From assembly GCA_021767885.1 (NCBI GenBank), contig JAASSM010000122.1, positions 1 through 6,274 of the forward strand: 6,274 nt of DNA. Reading direction: 5' to 3'. Position numbers and translations under genes: made by a program. Origin of the DNA: a bacterium (lineage in GTDB: Bacteria; Krumholzibacteriota; Krumholzibacteria; LZORAL124-64-63). This document shows, one piece after another, positions 1 to 6,274 of the stretch. The stretch's first letter is position 1. Each line of letters begins with the position of its first letter. The notes under the pieces were generated by a model, which saw only the letters and a program-made list of their open reading frames with translations, made no database searches and had not been told where the DNA came from.

Positions 1-1397
1 AGAGCACCGAGGCGGAGAACTACGCCGTCTTCATGAGCGGCGACCTCCTGAAGATCGCCACCAAGCTCCAGGATACGGCGAAGTACCCCGTGGTGGACGG
101 GAACTTCGTGTTCACCGCCGCCACCGACCGCGAGCTGGCGTTGCGGCTCGCCTCGGCCGACCTGCTCACGCGGGGACGCCAGGAGCGGACGCTCCGTGTG
201 GTCGACCACTACCAGGTGGCCGCGGTGCCGGTGTCCGACTACTCGGGACGGCCCATCGGCGTCCTGGTCATGACCCACGACATCGCCGACGATCAGGCCG
301 CGCTGGCGGCCATCCGCGAGGACGGCGAGCGGGCCCTCTCCCGGCTGCTGACCAGCATCGGCGTGTCCACCATCGTGTTCCTGCTGCTGGTCGGCGGACT
401 CACCTATGGCGTGGTCCGTCGCATCAACGGCGTGCTGCAGGACCTGATCACCGGCCTCTCCTCGGGCGCCTCGCAGATCGCCCAGGCCTCCCAGCAGGTG
501 GCCGGTTCCAGCTCCCAGCTGGCCCAGTCCAGCGGCACGGCCGCGGCCAGCCTGCAGCAGACCTCGGCGTCGCTCACGCAGCTGAGCACCCTGACGCAGC
601 GCAACAGCGACACCGCCGATCAGGCCAGCGAGCTGGCCGACGGTGCCAACCGCGATACCGAGGCCGGACGCGAGGCCGTGACACGCATGAACCAGAGCAT
701 CGAGCGCATCAAGACGTCCTCGGACGAGACCGCCACCATCCTGAAGACCATCGACGAGATCGCCTTCCAGACCAACCTGCTGGCGCTGAACGCCGCGGTG
801 GAGGCCGCGCGGGCCGGCGAGGCGGGCAAGGGCTTCGCCGTGGTGGCCGAGGAGGTGCGCAACCTGGCCGCCCGCAGCGCCGAGGCCGCGCGCAGCACGG
901 CCGACCTCATCGCGCAGGCCCAGAGCAACGCCGCCGAGGGTGTGACCGTCAGCGGCGAGGTCACCGAGCTGCTGCAGAAGATCAACGGCTCGGTGGCGGA
1001 CGCGGCGCGCCTGATGAGCGAGGTGAACACCGCGAGCACGGAGCAGTCCCAGGGACTGGGCGAGATCACCCGCGCGGTGGACTCCCTGGACGGCGTGACC
1101 CAGGCCAATGCGGCCGGCAGCGAGGAGATCGCCTCGGCCGGGCAGGAACTCTCCGCCCAGGCGGCCGACCTGGACCGCATGGTCTCCGTGCTCGTGGAGC
1201 TGGTGACCGGACGGGCGGACGCCTGCCGGGACCAGGCGGCCGGTCGGACGGCGTCGTCGTCGAAGGTGCCGGCGAGCACCGAGACGCGGACGCCGACGGT
1301 CCGCACCGGCGCGATGCCGTCGCGCTCCCCGGAACGGGCCCCGTCCGCGGCCGAGGACGTCCTGCCCCTCGACGCGGAGGACGAGGTCCTGCTGTAG
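1..1397 (+). CDS. Methyl-accepting chemotaxis protein (5' end outside window)
   Basis: Transmembrane chemoreceptor that would control a CheA/CheW kinase array. The reading frame is open from the first full codon at base 3 with no stop before it, so the ATG at 33 is probably internal and the true N-terminus lies upstream. Counting residues from base 3, about 1-100 are the end of an extracytoplasmic sensor. The segment ending in a SGRPIGV strand looks Cache/PAS-like, though this is an inference. One TM helix spans about 115-138. A coiled-coil signalling domain follows, with the highly conserved hairpin tip around 250-290 ([20 protein letters not shown], then [15 protein letters not shown]). Two sites fit the usual methylation consensus: Q185-Q186 and E374-E375. 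No recognisable HAMP domain lies between the TM helix and the coiled coil. Residues about 405-452 form a Ser/Thr/Pro/Arg/Ala-rich linker ending in an acidic [12 protein letters not shown] tail. The MCP assignment is very secure; the ligand is unknown. No che genes are visible nearby. Confidence 0.96.
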   Translation, partial: STEAENYAVFMSGDLLKIATKLQDTAKYPVVDGNFVFTAATDRELALRLASADLLTRGRQERTLRVVDHYQVAAVPVSDYSGRPIGVLVMTHDIADDQAALAAIREDGERALSRLLTSIGVSTIVFLLLVGGLTYGVVRRINGVLQDLITGLSSGASQIAQASQQVAGSSSQLAQSSGTAAASLQQTSASLTQLSTLTQRNSDTADQASELADGANRDTEAGREAVTRMNQSIERIKTSSDETATILKTIDEIAFQTNLLALNAAVEAARAGEAGKGFAVVAEEVRNLAARSAEAARSTADLIAQAQSNAAEGVTVSGEVTELLQKINGSVADAARLMSEVNTASTEQSQGLGEITRAVDSLDGVTQANAAGSEEIASAGQELSAQAADLDRMVSVLVELVTGRADACRDQAAGRTASSSKVPASTETRTPTVRTGAMPSRSPERAPSAAEDVLPLDAEDEVLL

Positions 1398-1414
1398 GCT
1401 CGCCGATCCGCCCT

Positions 1415-1453
1415 GGCGGCCACGAGGCCGGTGCCCACCCGCCCGTGGCCGCC
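1415..1453 (+). terminator. GC-rich hairpin after the chemoreceptor gene, probable terminator
   Basis: GGCGGCCACG at 1415-1424 is perfectly complementary to CGTGGCCGCC at 1444-1453, leaving a 19-base loop. The hairpin starts 18 bases after the chemoreceptor stop codon, where a transcription terminator is expected. No T-run follows, so it is not a textbook intrinsic terminator. It could be a U-tract-less terminator, an RNA 3'-end stabiliser beside a Rho-dependent site, or simply a GC-rich inverted repeat. Confidence 0.5.
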
Positions 1454-1516
1454 CTCGGGCTGGATCTGGCGCCATGGGCGCGTTAGGCTGAGGCCGCCGC
1501 CGGAGAGGCCGAGACC

Positions 1517-1521
1517 AGGAG
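1517..1521 (+). promoter_or_regulatory. Shine-Dalgarno site for the 38-codon ORF
   Basis: AGGAG lies 10 bases upstream of the ATG at 1532. It is the only strong Shine-Dalgarno match between the chemoreceptor and the kinase. The kinase ATG at 1645 has only a weak GGGACGG 4 bases upstream. This suggests ribosomes enter at 1532 and reach the kinase by coupling or re-initiation. No convincing promoter is seen in 1454-1516; a TAGGCT at 1484-1489 is a poor -10 match. Confidence 0.5.
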
Positions 1522-1531
1522 CACGCCGACC

Positions 1532-1648
1532 ATGGATCGTTCTCGTTCCGCCATTTCACGCCTGCCCAGGACCCTGGTGCTGATCGGCCTGCTCGCCGGG
1601 GCCTCCGTGCCTGCGGGGGCCAGGCAAGACGCCGGGACGGCGCGATGA
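1532..1648 (+). CDS. Candidate micro-ORF, signal peptide only (38 aa)
   Basis: I do not recognise a family. The frame runs ATG to TGA and encodes 38 residues. They look like a complete Sec signal peptide: a basic n-region (MDRSRSAISRLPR), a hydrophobic core (LVLIGLLAGASV) and a small-residue cleavage site (PAGA). Only about eight residues (RQDAGTAR) remain after it. Support for translation comes from the AGGAG 10 bases upstream and from the first codons being AT-richer at third positions (GAT, CGT, TCT, CGT, ATT, TCA) than the surrounding DNA, as is common at real starts. Its TGA at 1646-1648 overlaps the kinase ATG at 1645. It may be a leader peptide coupling translation to the kinase, the remnant of a deleted periplasmic gene such as a sensory binding protein, or a chance ORF. 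It is too short for a firm call. Confidence 0.4.
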   Translation: MDRSRSAISRLPRTLVLIGLLAGASVPAGARQDAGTAR

Positions 1649-3789
1649 TGCGCGGGGCCGCGTTGCGGACGTCACTGCGGATCGCCGGGATCTACGCCCT
1701 GATGAGCGTCACGTGGATCATGCTCTCCGACCGCCTGGTGGAGAGCATCGCCCCCACCGCGGTGGCGCTGGCCTGGCTGCAGAGCGTCAAGGGCCTGGCC
1801 TTCGTCCTGCTGACCGCGGTGGTCATCGGGCTGCTCGTCTACCGGCAGGCGGCCCGTGCCGAGGCGGCCCGGGAGCGGCTACGCGAGCGGGAGGCCTACT
1901 TCCGGAACCTGTTCGAGAGCGCCCCGACGGCCTACCAGTCCCTGGATGCGGACGGGAGGATCCTGGACGTCAACCCCGCCTGGTGCGACCTGCTCGGCCA
2001 CGAGCGCGAGGCGGTGATGGGCCAGCCGCTATCGAGGTTCGTGGTGGCCGACCAGCGGTCCGAGCTGGCGGAGCGGTTCCCCGAGTTCCTGGCCACCGGT
2101 GCCATGGACGATCCCGAACTCCAGCTCAGGCACCGCGACGGTCATCCCGTCACCGTCTCGGTGGATGGTCGCCTCCAGCGCGACGCCGCCGGCCGCGTGG
2201 TGCGCACGCACTGCGTGCTCCACGACATCACCCGGCGCAAGCAGATGGAGGACCAGCTGCGCGACCAGGGTGAGCGGCTCTTTTTGGCCCTGGAGGGGGC
2301 GCGGCTCGGGACCTTCGACTGGGATCTGCGGACCGGCGAGATCGTCTGGGATCGGCGCCACGCCGAGCTGTTCGGCGTGCGCCTCGAGGAGTTCGACGGC
2401 ACCTACGCCGGCTTCCTGCGGCGGATCCACCCCGACGACCGCTCGCTCGTGGAGGCCCGGATCGAGATCGCCCGCGCCGGACGGTCGCTGTTCCAGGCGG
2501 AGTTCCGCGTCCGTGGCGCCGATGGCGGCTGGCGCTGGATCGCGGGCACCGGCCGGTTCATGTCCGACGCCGGGACCGGCGAGCCCATCCGCATGGGTGG
2601 CGTGGCCCAGGACATCTCCGAGCGCAAGAACCTCGAGGCCCAGCTCCTGCAGGCCCAGAAGATGGAGGCGGTGGGCCAGCTCGCCGGCGGCGTGGCCCAC
2701 GACTTCAACAACCTCCTGCAGGTGATCAACGGGTACGCCGAGATGGCTCTCGAGGGCCTCGACGCCCATCATCCGGCCCACGCCTCGGTGGGCGAGGTGG
2801 TGGGGGCGGGGACCCGGGCGGCGCGTCTGGTGGCCCAGCTCCTGGCGTTCAGTCGCCGCCAGGTGATCGTGCCGGAGGATCTGGACCTGGACGAGGTGGT
2901 GGGCCGGGCCCTCGATCTGGTCCGGCGTTCCCTGGGCGAACACATCCGCGTCCAGTGGTCGCCGCAACACCGGCTGGGCAACGTGCGGGCGGACCGCGGC
3001 CAGATGGAACAGGTGCTGATGAACCTGTGCCTGAACGCCCGCGACGCCATGCCCGGTGGCGGGGACCTCGTCCTCAGGACCGAGAACGTCGTCTTCGACG
3101 CGGAGTACCGCCGCCATCACGCCTGGGCGCGGCCGGGACGCTACGTGGGGCTGAGCGTCACCGATACCGGCACCGGCATGCCGCCCGAGGTGCTCGAGCG
3201 TATCTGGGAGCCGTTCTTCACCACCAAGGAGCCCGACAAGGGGACCGGCCTGGGGCTGTCCACGGTCTACGGCATCATCCGCCAGCACGAGGGCCTGGTG
3301 CACGTCGACAGCGAACCGGGGCGCGGGACCACCCTCGCGGTCTACCTGCCGCAGGTGGAGCGGTCGGCCGCCGCGGTGGCCGCGCCGGTGCAGACCACCG
3401 CCCACGGCGGCGAGGAGACCATCCTCGTGGTGGAGGACAATGACAGCGTCCGCGATCTCATGCGCACGGTCCTCGAGCGGGCCGGCTACCGCGTGCTCGC
3501 CGCCAGCGGCGGCCGGGAGGCGCTGGACCTGCTGGAGGTCCACGGCGAGCAGGTGGATCTGGCCATTCTCGACGTGGTGATGCCCGACCTCGGCGGCCGG
3601 GAGGTGCACGACCGTGCCCGCGATCGCTGGCCGGATCTGCGGTTCCTCTTCGCCAGCGGCTACAGCCTCGATGGCGTGCACACCGACTTCGTTCTCGCCG
3701 AGGAGTTCGCCCTGATCCAGAAGCCCTTCGCCGCCGCCGACCTGCTCGCGGCGGTGCGTGGGCAGCTGGACGGGGTGGGCGAGGCCTGA
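1645..3789 (+). CDS. Membrane PAS-PAS hybrid histidine kinase with receiver domain
   Basis: A sensor kinase of 714 residues that would autophosphorylate on His and pass phosphate to its own C-terminal receiver. Two TM helices lie at about 11-28 and 48-66. The loop between them and the [16 protein letters not shown] segment match an N-terminal module common in PAS kinases. PAS1 spans about 84-197 and PAS2 about 212-327 ([22 protein letters not shown]). HisKA carries H352 in VAHDFNN, with a DxxN phosphatase-type motif beside it. The ATPase domain has the N box (N460, N464), DTGTGM (507-512), EPFFTTK (522-528) and GTGLGLS (533-539). The receiver spans about 591-707 with E597-D598, phosphoacceptor D643, S671 and K693, so every key residue is present. 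The order resembles CckA-type hybrid kinases. No Hpt protein or response regulator is encoded nearby. M1 and M2 are both possible starts; the N-terminal module is complete from either. The signal sensed is unknown. Confidence 0.95.
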   Translation: MMRGAALRTSLRIAGIYALMSVTWIMLSDRLVESIAPTAVALAWLQSVKGLAFVLLTAVVIGLLVYRQAARAEAARERLREREAYFRNLFESAPTAYQSLDADGRILDVNPAWCDLLGHEREAVMGQPLSRFVVADQRSELAERFPEFLATGAMDDPELQLRHRDGHPVTVSVDGRLQRDAAGRVVRTHCVLHDITRRKQMEDQLRDQGERLFLALEGARLGTFDWDLRTGEIVWDRRHAELFGVRLEEFDGTYAGFLRRIHPDDRSLVEARIEIARAGRSLFQAEFRVRGADGGWRWIAGTGRFMSDAGTGEPIRMGGVAQDISERKNLEAQLLQAQKMEAVGQLAGGVAHDFNNLLQVINGYAEMALEGLDAHHPAHASVGEVVGAGTRAARLVAQLLAFSRRQVIVPEDLDLDEVVGRALDLVRRSLGEHIRVQWSPQHRLGNVRADRGQMEQVLMNLCLNARDAMPGGGDLVLRTENVVFDAEYRRHHAWARPGRYVGLSVTDTGTGMPPEVLERIWEPFFTTKEPDKGTGLGLSTVYGIIRQHEGLVHVDSEPGRGTTLAVYLPQVERSAAAVAAPVQTTAHGGEETILVVEDNDSVRDLMRTVLERAGYRVLAASGGREALDLLEVHGEQVDLAILDVVMPDLGGREVHDRARDRWPDLRFLFASGYSLDGVHTDFVLAEEFALIQKPFAAADLLAAVRGQLDGVGEA

Positions 3790-3840
3790 CGGGTGGCGGA
3801 GGCTCGCGGGCGGGACGATCCTGTCGGCCCCACCCCAGAC

Positions 3841-3845
3841 AGGAG
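3841..3845 (+). promoter_or_regulatory. Shine-Dalgarno site fixing the peroxiredoxin start
   Basis: AGGAG lies 8 bases before the ATG at 3854. The frame is open upstream to an ATG at 3758, but that start would overlap the kinase and add 32 residues that no family member needs. Another ATG at 3849 is out of frame. The 3854 start is therefore preferred. Confidence 0.8.
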
Positions 3846-3853
3846 CGCATGAC

Positions 3854-4318
3854 ATGCTCGAGATCGGCCAGCCCGCCCCCGACTTCGCCCTGCCCAACCA
3901 GGACGGTCAGACCGTCCGGCTGAGCGACCTGCGCGGCCGTACCGTGGTGCTCTTCGCCTATCCCCGGGCGGCCACTCCCGGGTGCACCACCCAGGCCTGC
4001 GGGTTCCGCGACGGCCACGCCGCCGTGGCGGATGCCGGCGCCGTGGTCCTGGGCCTCAGCCCCGATCCCCAGGGGAAGCTGCAGCGGTGGCGCGAGAAGC
4101 AGGGCTTCCCCTATGATCTGCTCAGCGACCCCGACCACGAGGTCCTGGCCCGCTATGGCGCCTGGGGCGAGAAGACCATGTCCGGCAGGACCTACGAGGG
4201 CGTGATCCGCAGCCACTGGGTGATCGGCCCCGACGGCACGTTGCTCGATCAGCACATCAAGGTGAGCCCGAAGGACTCCGTGGCCCGGGCCCTGGCGGTC
4301 CTGCAGGACCGGGCGTGA
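3854..4318 (+). CDS. bcp: Bcp-type peroxiredoxin (thiol peroxidase)
   Basis: A cytoplasmic peroxiredoxin of 154 residues, the usual length for the Bcp/PrxQ family, which reduces hydrogen peroxide and organic hydroperoxides at the expense of thioredoxin. The N-terminus has the family pattern PAPDFALPNQDG. The active site reads YPRAATPGCTTQACGFRD. C44 is the peroxidatic cysteine, preceded by T41-P42-G43, and C49 is the resolving cysteine five residues later, as in two-cysteine Bcp proteins. R119 in VIRSHWVIGPDG fits the conserved catalytic arginine. There is no signal peptide. The gene follows the hybrid kinase by 64 bases and overlaps the next gene by 4 bases, so it is probably co-transcribed with the transporter. 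No OxyR-like operator is evident in the short upstream gap. The family call is secure; the in vivo substrate is not shown. Confidence 0.95.
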   Translation: MLEIGQPAPDFALPNQDGQTVRLSDLRGRTVVLFAYPRAATPGCTTQACGFRDGHAAVADAGAVVLGLSPDPQGKLQRWREKQGFPYDLLSDPDHEVLARYGAWGEKTMSGRTYEGVIRSHWVIGPDGTLLDQHIKVSPKDSVARALAVLQDRA

Positions 4319-5277
4319 GCCGACCTCCGGCCGTCGCCGCCGGGGAGGCGGCCGACGCCGGATCGGCCGGGGCCGCGCGGGTGCGTGCGGCCCTGATCAC
4401 GGTGCAGCTGCTCTTCGGGATCAATTACCTGGCCAGCAAGCACGTGGTTGGCACGCTCGATCCGGCGGCGTGGGCGTCCCTGCGGGCGGTGTCGGCCCTG
4501 GCCATCCTGGCGGTGCTCGTCCGGGCCGGTGGCCACCGGCTGCCGCGCGGGAGGGACCTCTGGTACCTGGGCGGCTGCGCCATGCTCGGCGTGACGCTCA
4601 ACCAGATCCTGTTCCTGGAGGGCCTGAGCCGCACCACCCCGGCCCATTCCTCGCTCATCTGCAGCCAGATCCCCCTGTTCACCCTGGTGGCGGCGGTCCT
4701 GCTCGGCCAGGAGCGGCTGACCGGGCGCAAGGTGGTGGGGCTGGTGCTCGGCATGACCGGCGTGGCCGTGCTGCTGGAGGTCGACCGGCTGGCGCTGGAT
4801 GCCCGCTACGTGGCGGGCGACCTGCTGACGCTGGCCAACGCCGTGAGCTACGGCACGTTCATCGCCCTCAGCGGCCGGGTGATGCGGCGGCACGACCCCG
4901 TGGGCGCCACCACCGCGATCTTCGCCTTCGGCGCGGCCGGGATCCTGCTGTATGGCGGCCCCGAACTGGCCCGCGCGCCGCTGGGGTCCCTGGATGTCCT
5001 CACGCTGGGGGCCATGGCCTTCACCATCCTCGGGGCCACGGTGGGCACCTACTTCCTCAACCTGTGGGCCCTGCGGCACACCCACGCCTCGCGGGTGGCG
5101 CTCTACGTGTTCCTGCAGCCCGTGGTGGCCACCACGCTCTCGGTGATGCTGCTCGGCGAGCCGCTCACCTGGCGCCTGCTCACCGCCGGGGCGCTGGTCC
5201 TGACCGGGCTGTTCCTGCGGGAGCAGCCGCGTCGGGGGAACCCCCATATGCGGCCGAAAGCCCCCACAAGTCCTTGA
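4315..5277 (+). CDS. EamA-family (DMT superfamily) inner-membrane transporter
   Basis: A 320-residue protein with two tandem EamA repeats (about 25-155 and 168-302), each with around five hydrophobic helices, as expected for a 10-TM drug/metabolite transporter. Repeat hallmarks are visible: LLGQERLTGRKVVGLVLGMTGV at 129-150, LYVFLQPVVATTLS at 263-276, and LLGEPLTWR at 279-287. Members export amino acids, metabolites or drugs, but the substrate cannot be predicted. The start is GTG at 4315, whose GTGA overlaps the peroxiredoxin stop; AGGA at 4305-4308 lies 6 bases upstream. An in-frame GTG at 4381 would drop an Ala-rich 22-residue N-terminus, but it lacks a good Shine-Dalgarno. The C-terminal tail after residue 303 is short, basic and Pro-rich. 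The overlap points to translational coupling with the peroxiredoxin; a functional link between the two is only inference. Confidence 0.92.
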   Translation: MSRPPAVAAGEAADAGSAGAARVRAALITVQLLFGINYLASKHVVGTLDPAAWASLRAVSALAILAVLVRAGGHRLPRGRDLWYLGGCAMLGVTLNQILFLEGLSRTTPAHSSLICSQIPLFTLVAAVLLGQERLTGRKVVGLVLGMTGVAVLLEVDRLALDARYVAGDLLTLANAVSYGTFIALSGRVMRRHDPVGATTAIFAFGAAGILLYGGPELARAPLGSLDVLTLGAMAFTILGATVGTYFLNLWALRHTHASRVALYVFLQPVVATTLSVMLLGEPLTWRLLTAGALVLTGLFLREQPRRGNPHMRPKAPTSP

Positions 5278-5302
5278 CCCGCCACGGGATCATTGTGATA
5301 CT
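5274..5302 (+). promoter_or_regulatory. Sigma70-type extended -10 promoter for the amylase
   Basis: TTGACC at 5274-5279 matches the -35 consensus in 5 of 6 positions. After exactly 17 bases comes GATACT at 5297-5302 (4 of 6 for the -10), with a TG one base upstream at 5294-5295 forming an extended -10. The -35 contains the transporter's stop codon. Transcription would start near 5308-5310, giving a leader of roughly 60 bases. An inverted repeat ATCA-TTG-TGAT at 5289-5299 overlaps the -10 and could be half-sites for a regulator, but it is short. Confidence 0.65.
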
Positions 5303-5315
5303 GCCGGCGAAATCC

Positions 5316-5352
5316 GGACCGGCTGCCGTCCCCCTCCGTCCGTGGCCGGTCC
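5316..5352 (+). promoter_or_regulatory. Stem-loop in the amylase 5' leader
   Basis: GGACCGGC at 5316-5323 is perfectly complementary to GCCGGTCC at 5345-5352. The stem continues inward by two G-U pairs and one C-G pair (to 5326 and 5342), giving 11 pairs with a 15-base pyrimidine-rich loop. It begins just after the predicted transcription start and ends 6 bases before the Shine-Dalgarno, which stays free. It may stabilise the mRNA or control expression. Alternatively it could end the upstream transporter transcript, although no T-run follows. Confidence 0.5.
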
Positions 5353-5358
5353 ATGCCT

Positions 5359-5364
5359 GGAAGG
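5359..5364 (+). promoter_or_regulatory. Shine-Dalgarno site for the amylase
   Basis: GGAAGG lies 7 bases upstream of the ATG at 5372. Together with the signal sequence that begins right at that ATG, it fixes the start. An ATG at 5353 is out of frame. Confidence 0.75.
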
Positions 5365-5371
5365 TGTCTGC

Positions 5372-6274
5372 ATGCCTCGCCTGCGCCTCCTCGCGTCCGG
5401 TCTCGCCCTGCTCGGGGTGACTCTCCTGCTCGCTGGCTGTGGCGGTGGCCCGGCCGTCCACGACGCACCCGCCGCCGCCGTGGCGCCCGCGGCCTCGGTG
5501 GTTCCGCAGCAGGACTGGCAGGACGCGATCATCTACTTCGTGATGGTCGACCGCTTCGCCGATGGCGATCCCACCAACAACCAGGACGTCGACCGCGACG
5601 GGCCCGGCAGCTTCCACGGCGGGGATCTCACCGGCCTCATCGAGCAGCTGGACGAGATCGCCGGGCTGGGCGCCACCGCCATCTGGATCACGCCGGTGGT
5701 CCAGCAGATCCCCGGCTACGTCTCCAGCGTCGGCTTCTTCGACTGGGGCTACCACGGCTACTGGGCCGACGATTTCCACGCCATCGACCCCCGCTTCGGC
5801 ACCGAGGAGCAGCTCGCCCGGCTGGTGGATCAGGCCCATGCCCGCGGCATGAAGGTGCTCCTGGACGTGGTCTACAACCACTGCGGCTACGACTCGCACT
5901 ACATCCAGACGAAGGGCCGCGACTGGCTCCGCTTCGGCAGCCAGTGCGGCGACGACGACCTCACCCAGTGCCTCTCCGGCCTGCCGGACTTCAAGACCCG
6001 CAATCCGGAGGTCCGGGAGTACCTGCTGGAGGCGCACCTCGGGCTGGCCGAGCGGGTGGGCCTGGATGGGTTCCGCCTCGACACGGTCAAGCACGTGGAG
6101 CACGATTTCTGGGACCTGCACCGGGAGCGCTCCCGCGAGCGGCTGGGCGAGGACTTCTTCCTCATCGGCGAGGTCTGGGGCGGCGACGCCCGCAACCTGG
6201 ATCCCTGGTTCGAGCCCGACCAGATGGACGCCGGGCTGGATTTCTCCTTCCAGGGCAGCTCCATCGGCTTCGTG
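5372..6274 (+). CDS. Lipoprotein GH13 alpha-amylase-family enzyme (3' end outside window)
   Basis: The first 301 residues of a glycoside hydrolase family 13 enzyme acting on alpha-glucans such as starch or maltodextrins. The N-terminus is a lipoprotein signal: MPRLRLL, a hydrophobic core, and the lipobox L20-A21-G22-C23. The mature protein is therefore predicted to be lipid-anchored, in the periplasm or on the cell surface. An Ala/Pro-rich spacer (about 27-45) precedes the (beta/alpha)8 barrel. Visible GH13 regions are DRFADGDPTNN (60-70, resembling the calcium-binding loop of CGTases and amylases), YHGYW (127-131), region I DVVYNH (165-170), LPDF (204-207, region V), region II GFRLDTVKH (233-241) with nucleophile D237 and R235, and region III GEVWG with acid/base E267. 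The third catalytic Asp of region IV lies beyond the window. K240-H241 is typical of alpha-amylase specificity, but maltogenic or cyclodextrin-active relatives cannot be excluded. It has its own promoter and a structured leader. Confidence 0.94.
   Translation, partial: MPRLRLLASGLALLGVTLLLAGCGGGPAVHDAPAAAVAPAASVVPQQDWQDAIIYFVMVDRFADGDPTNNQDVDRDGPGSFHGGDLTGLIEQLDEIAGLGATAIWITPVVQQIPGYVSSVGFFDWGYHGYWADDFHAIDPRFGTEEQLARLVDQAHARGMKVLLDVVYNHCGYDSHYIQTKGRDWLRFGSQCGDDDLTQCLSGLPDFKTRNPEVREYLLEAHLGLAERVGLDGFRLDTVKHVEHDFWDLHRERSRERLGEDFFLIGEVWGGDARNLDPWFEPDQMDAGLDFSFQGSSIGFV

Noticed and set aside
1461..1489. Possible -35 TGGATC and -10 TAGGCT before the micro-ORF and kinase
   Set aside because: Each matches only about half of the consensus positions despite a workable spacer, which is too weak to annotate.
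3772..3836. 8-bp inverted repeat GGGGTGGG / CCCACCCC spanning the kinase end and the bcp leader
   Set aside because: One arm is coding and the loop is 49 bases. In DNA this GC-rich it is likely chance.
3758..3853. Upstream ATG that would extend the peroxiredoxin by 32 residues
   Set aside because: It overlaps the kinase C-terminus, lacks a Shine-Dalgarno, and would exceed the family length. The AGGAG at 3841 supports 3854.
2029..3897. Long 622-codon antisense ORF opposite the kinase
   Set aside because: It mirrors the GC3-biased kinase gene, has a His/Gly/Ala/Pro-rich composition with no domain, and covers conserved kinase codons. It is a typical high-GC shadow.
4249..5247. 332-codon antisense ORF opposite the transporter
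   Set aside because: Gln/His/Gly/Arg-rich low-complexity translation with no motif. The + strand gene has clear EamA repeats and membrane helices.
4470..5420. 316-codon + strand ORF in another frame over the transporter and amylase start
   Set aside because: Pro/Arg/Gly-rich out-of-frame translation that conflicts with two well-supported genes.
5180..6121. 313-codon antisense ORF opposite the amylase
   Set aside because: It runs against all conserved GH13 motifs and its own promoter region, with no recognisable domain.

Overview
This is a GC-rich (roughly 70% by eye) bacterial window with five protein-coding genes, all on the + strand. Two are cut by the window edges, and there is also one tiny candidate ORF. 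The organism looks like a chemotactic, Gram-negative-type heterotroph: it has a transmembrane chemoreceptor, a hybrid histidine kinase and a lipobox-bearing amylase. Codon use is uniform and strongly GC3-biased. I see no insertion sequence, tRNA, rRNA, CRISPR array or integration site. The taxon cannot be fixed from this window; a deltaproteobacterial or other high-GC Gram-negative lineage would fit.

Layout: (1) bases 1-1397 hold the 3' part of a methyl-accepting chemotaxis protein, followed 18 bases later by a perfect 10-bp GC-rich hairpin that probably ends its transcription. (2) Bases 1532-1648 hold a 38-codon ORF that is almost entirely a signal peptide. Its stop overlaps the start of (3) a 714-residue membrane hybrid histidine kinase (1645-3789: two N-terminal TM helices, PAS, PAS, HisKA, HATPase, receiver). 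(4) After a 64-base gap with a good Shine-Dalgarno sequence come a Bcp-type peroxiredoxin (3854-4318) and an EamA-family transporter (4315-5277), whose start and stop codons overlap by 4 bases. (5) A strong candidate extended -10 promoter begins within the transporter stop codon and drives a lipoprotein GH13 alpha-amylase-family enzyme (5372 to the window end). Its leader carries a strong stem-loop.

The genes do not form one pathway. The kinase, peroxiredoxin and transporter could share a transcript, while the chemoreceptor and amylase look like separate units. The genes are all members of well-known families, and I found no convincing new multi-gene system. The items most worth a second look are the signal-peptide-only micro-ORF coupled to the kinase, the structured amylase leader, and the HAMP-less chemoreceptor with its acidic C-terminal tail.
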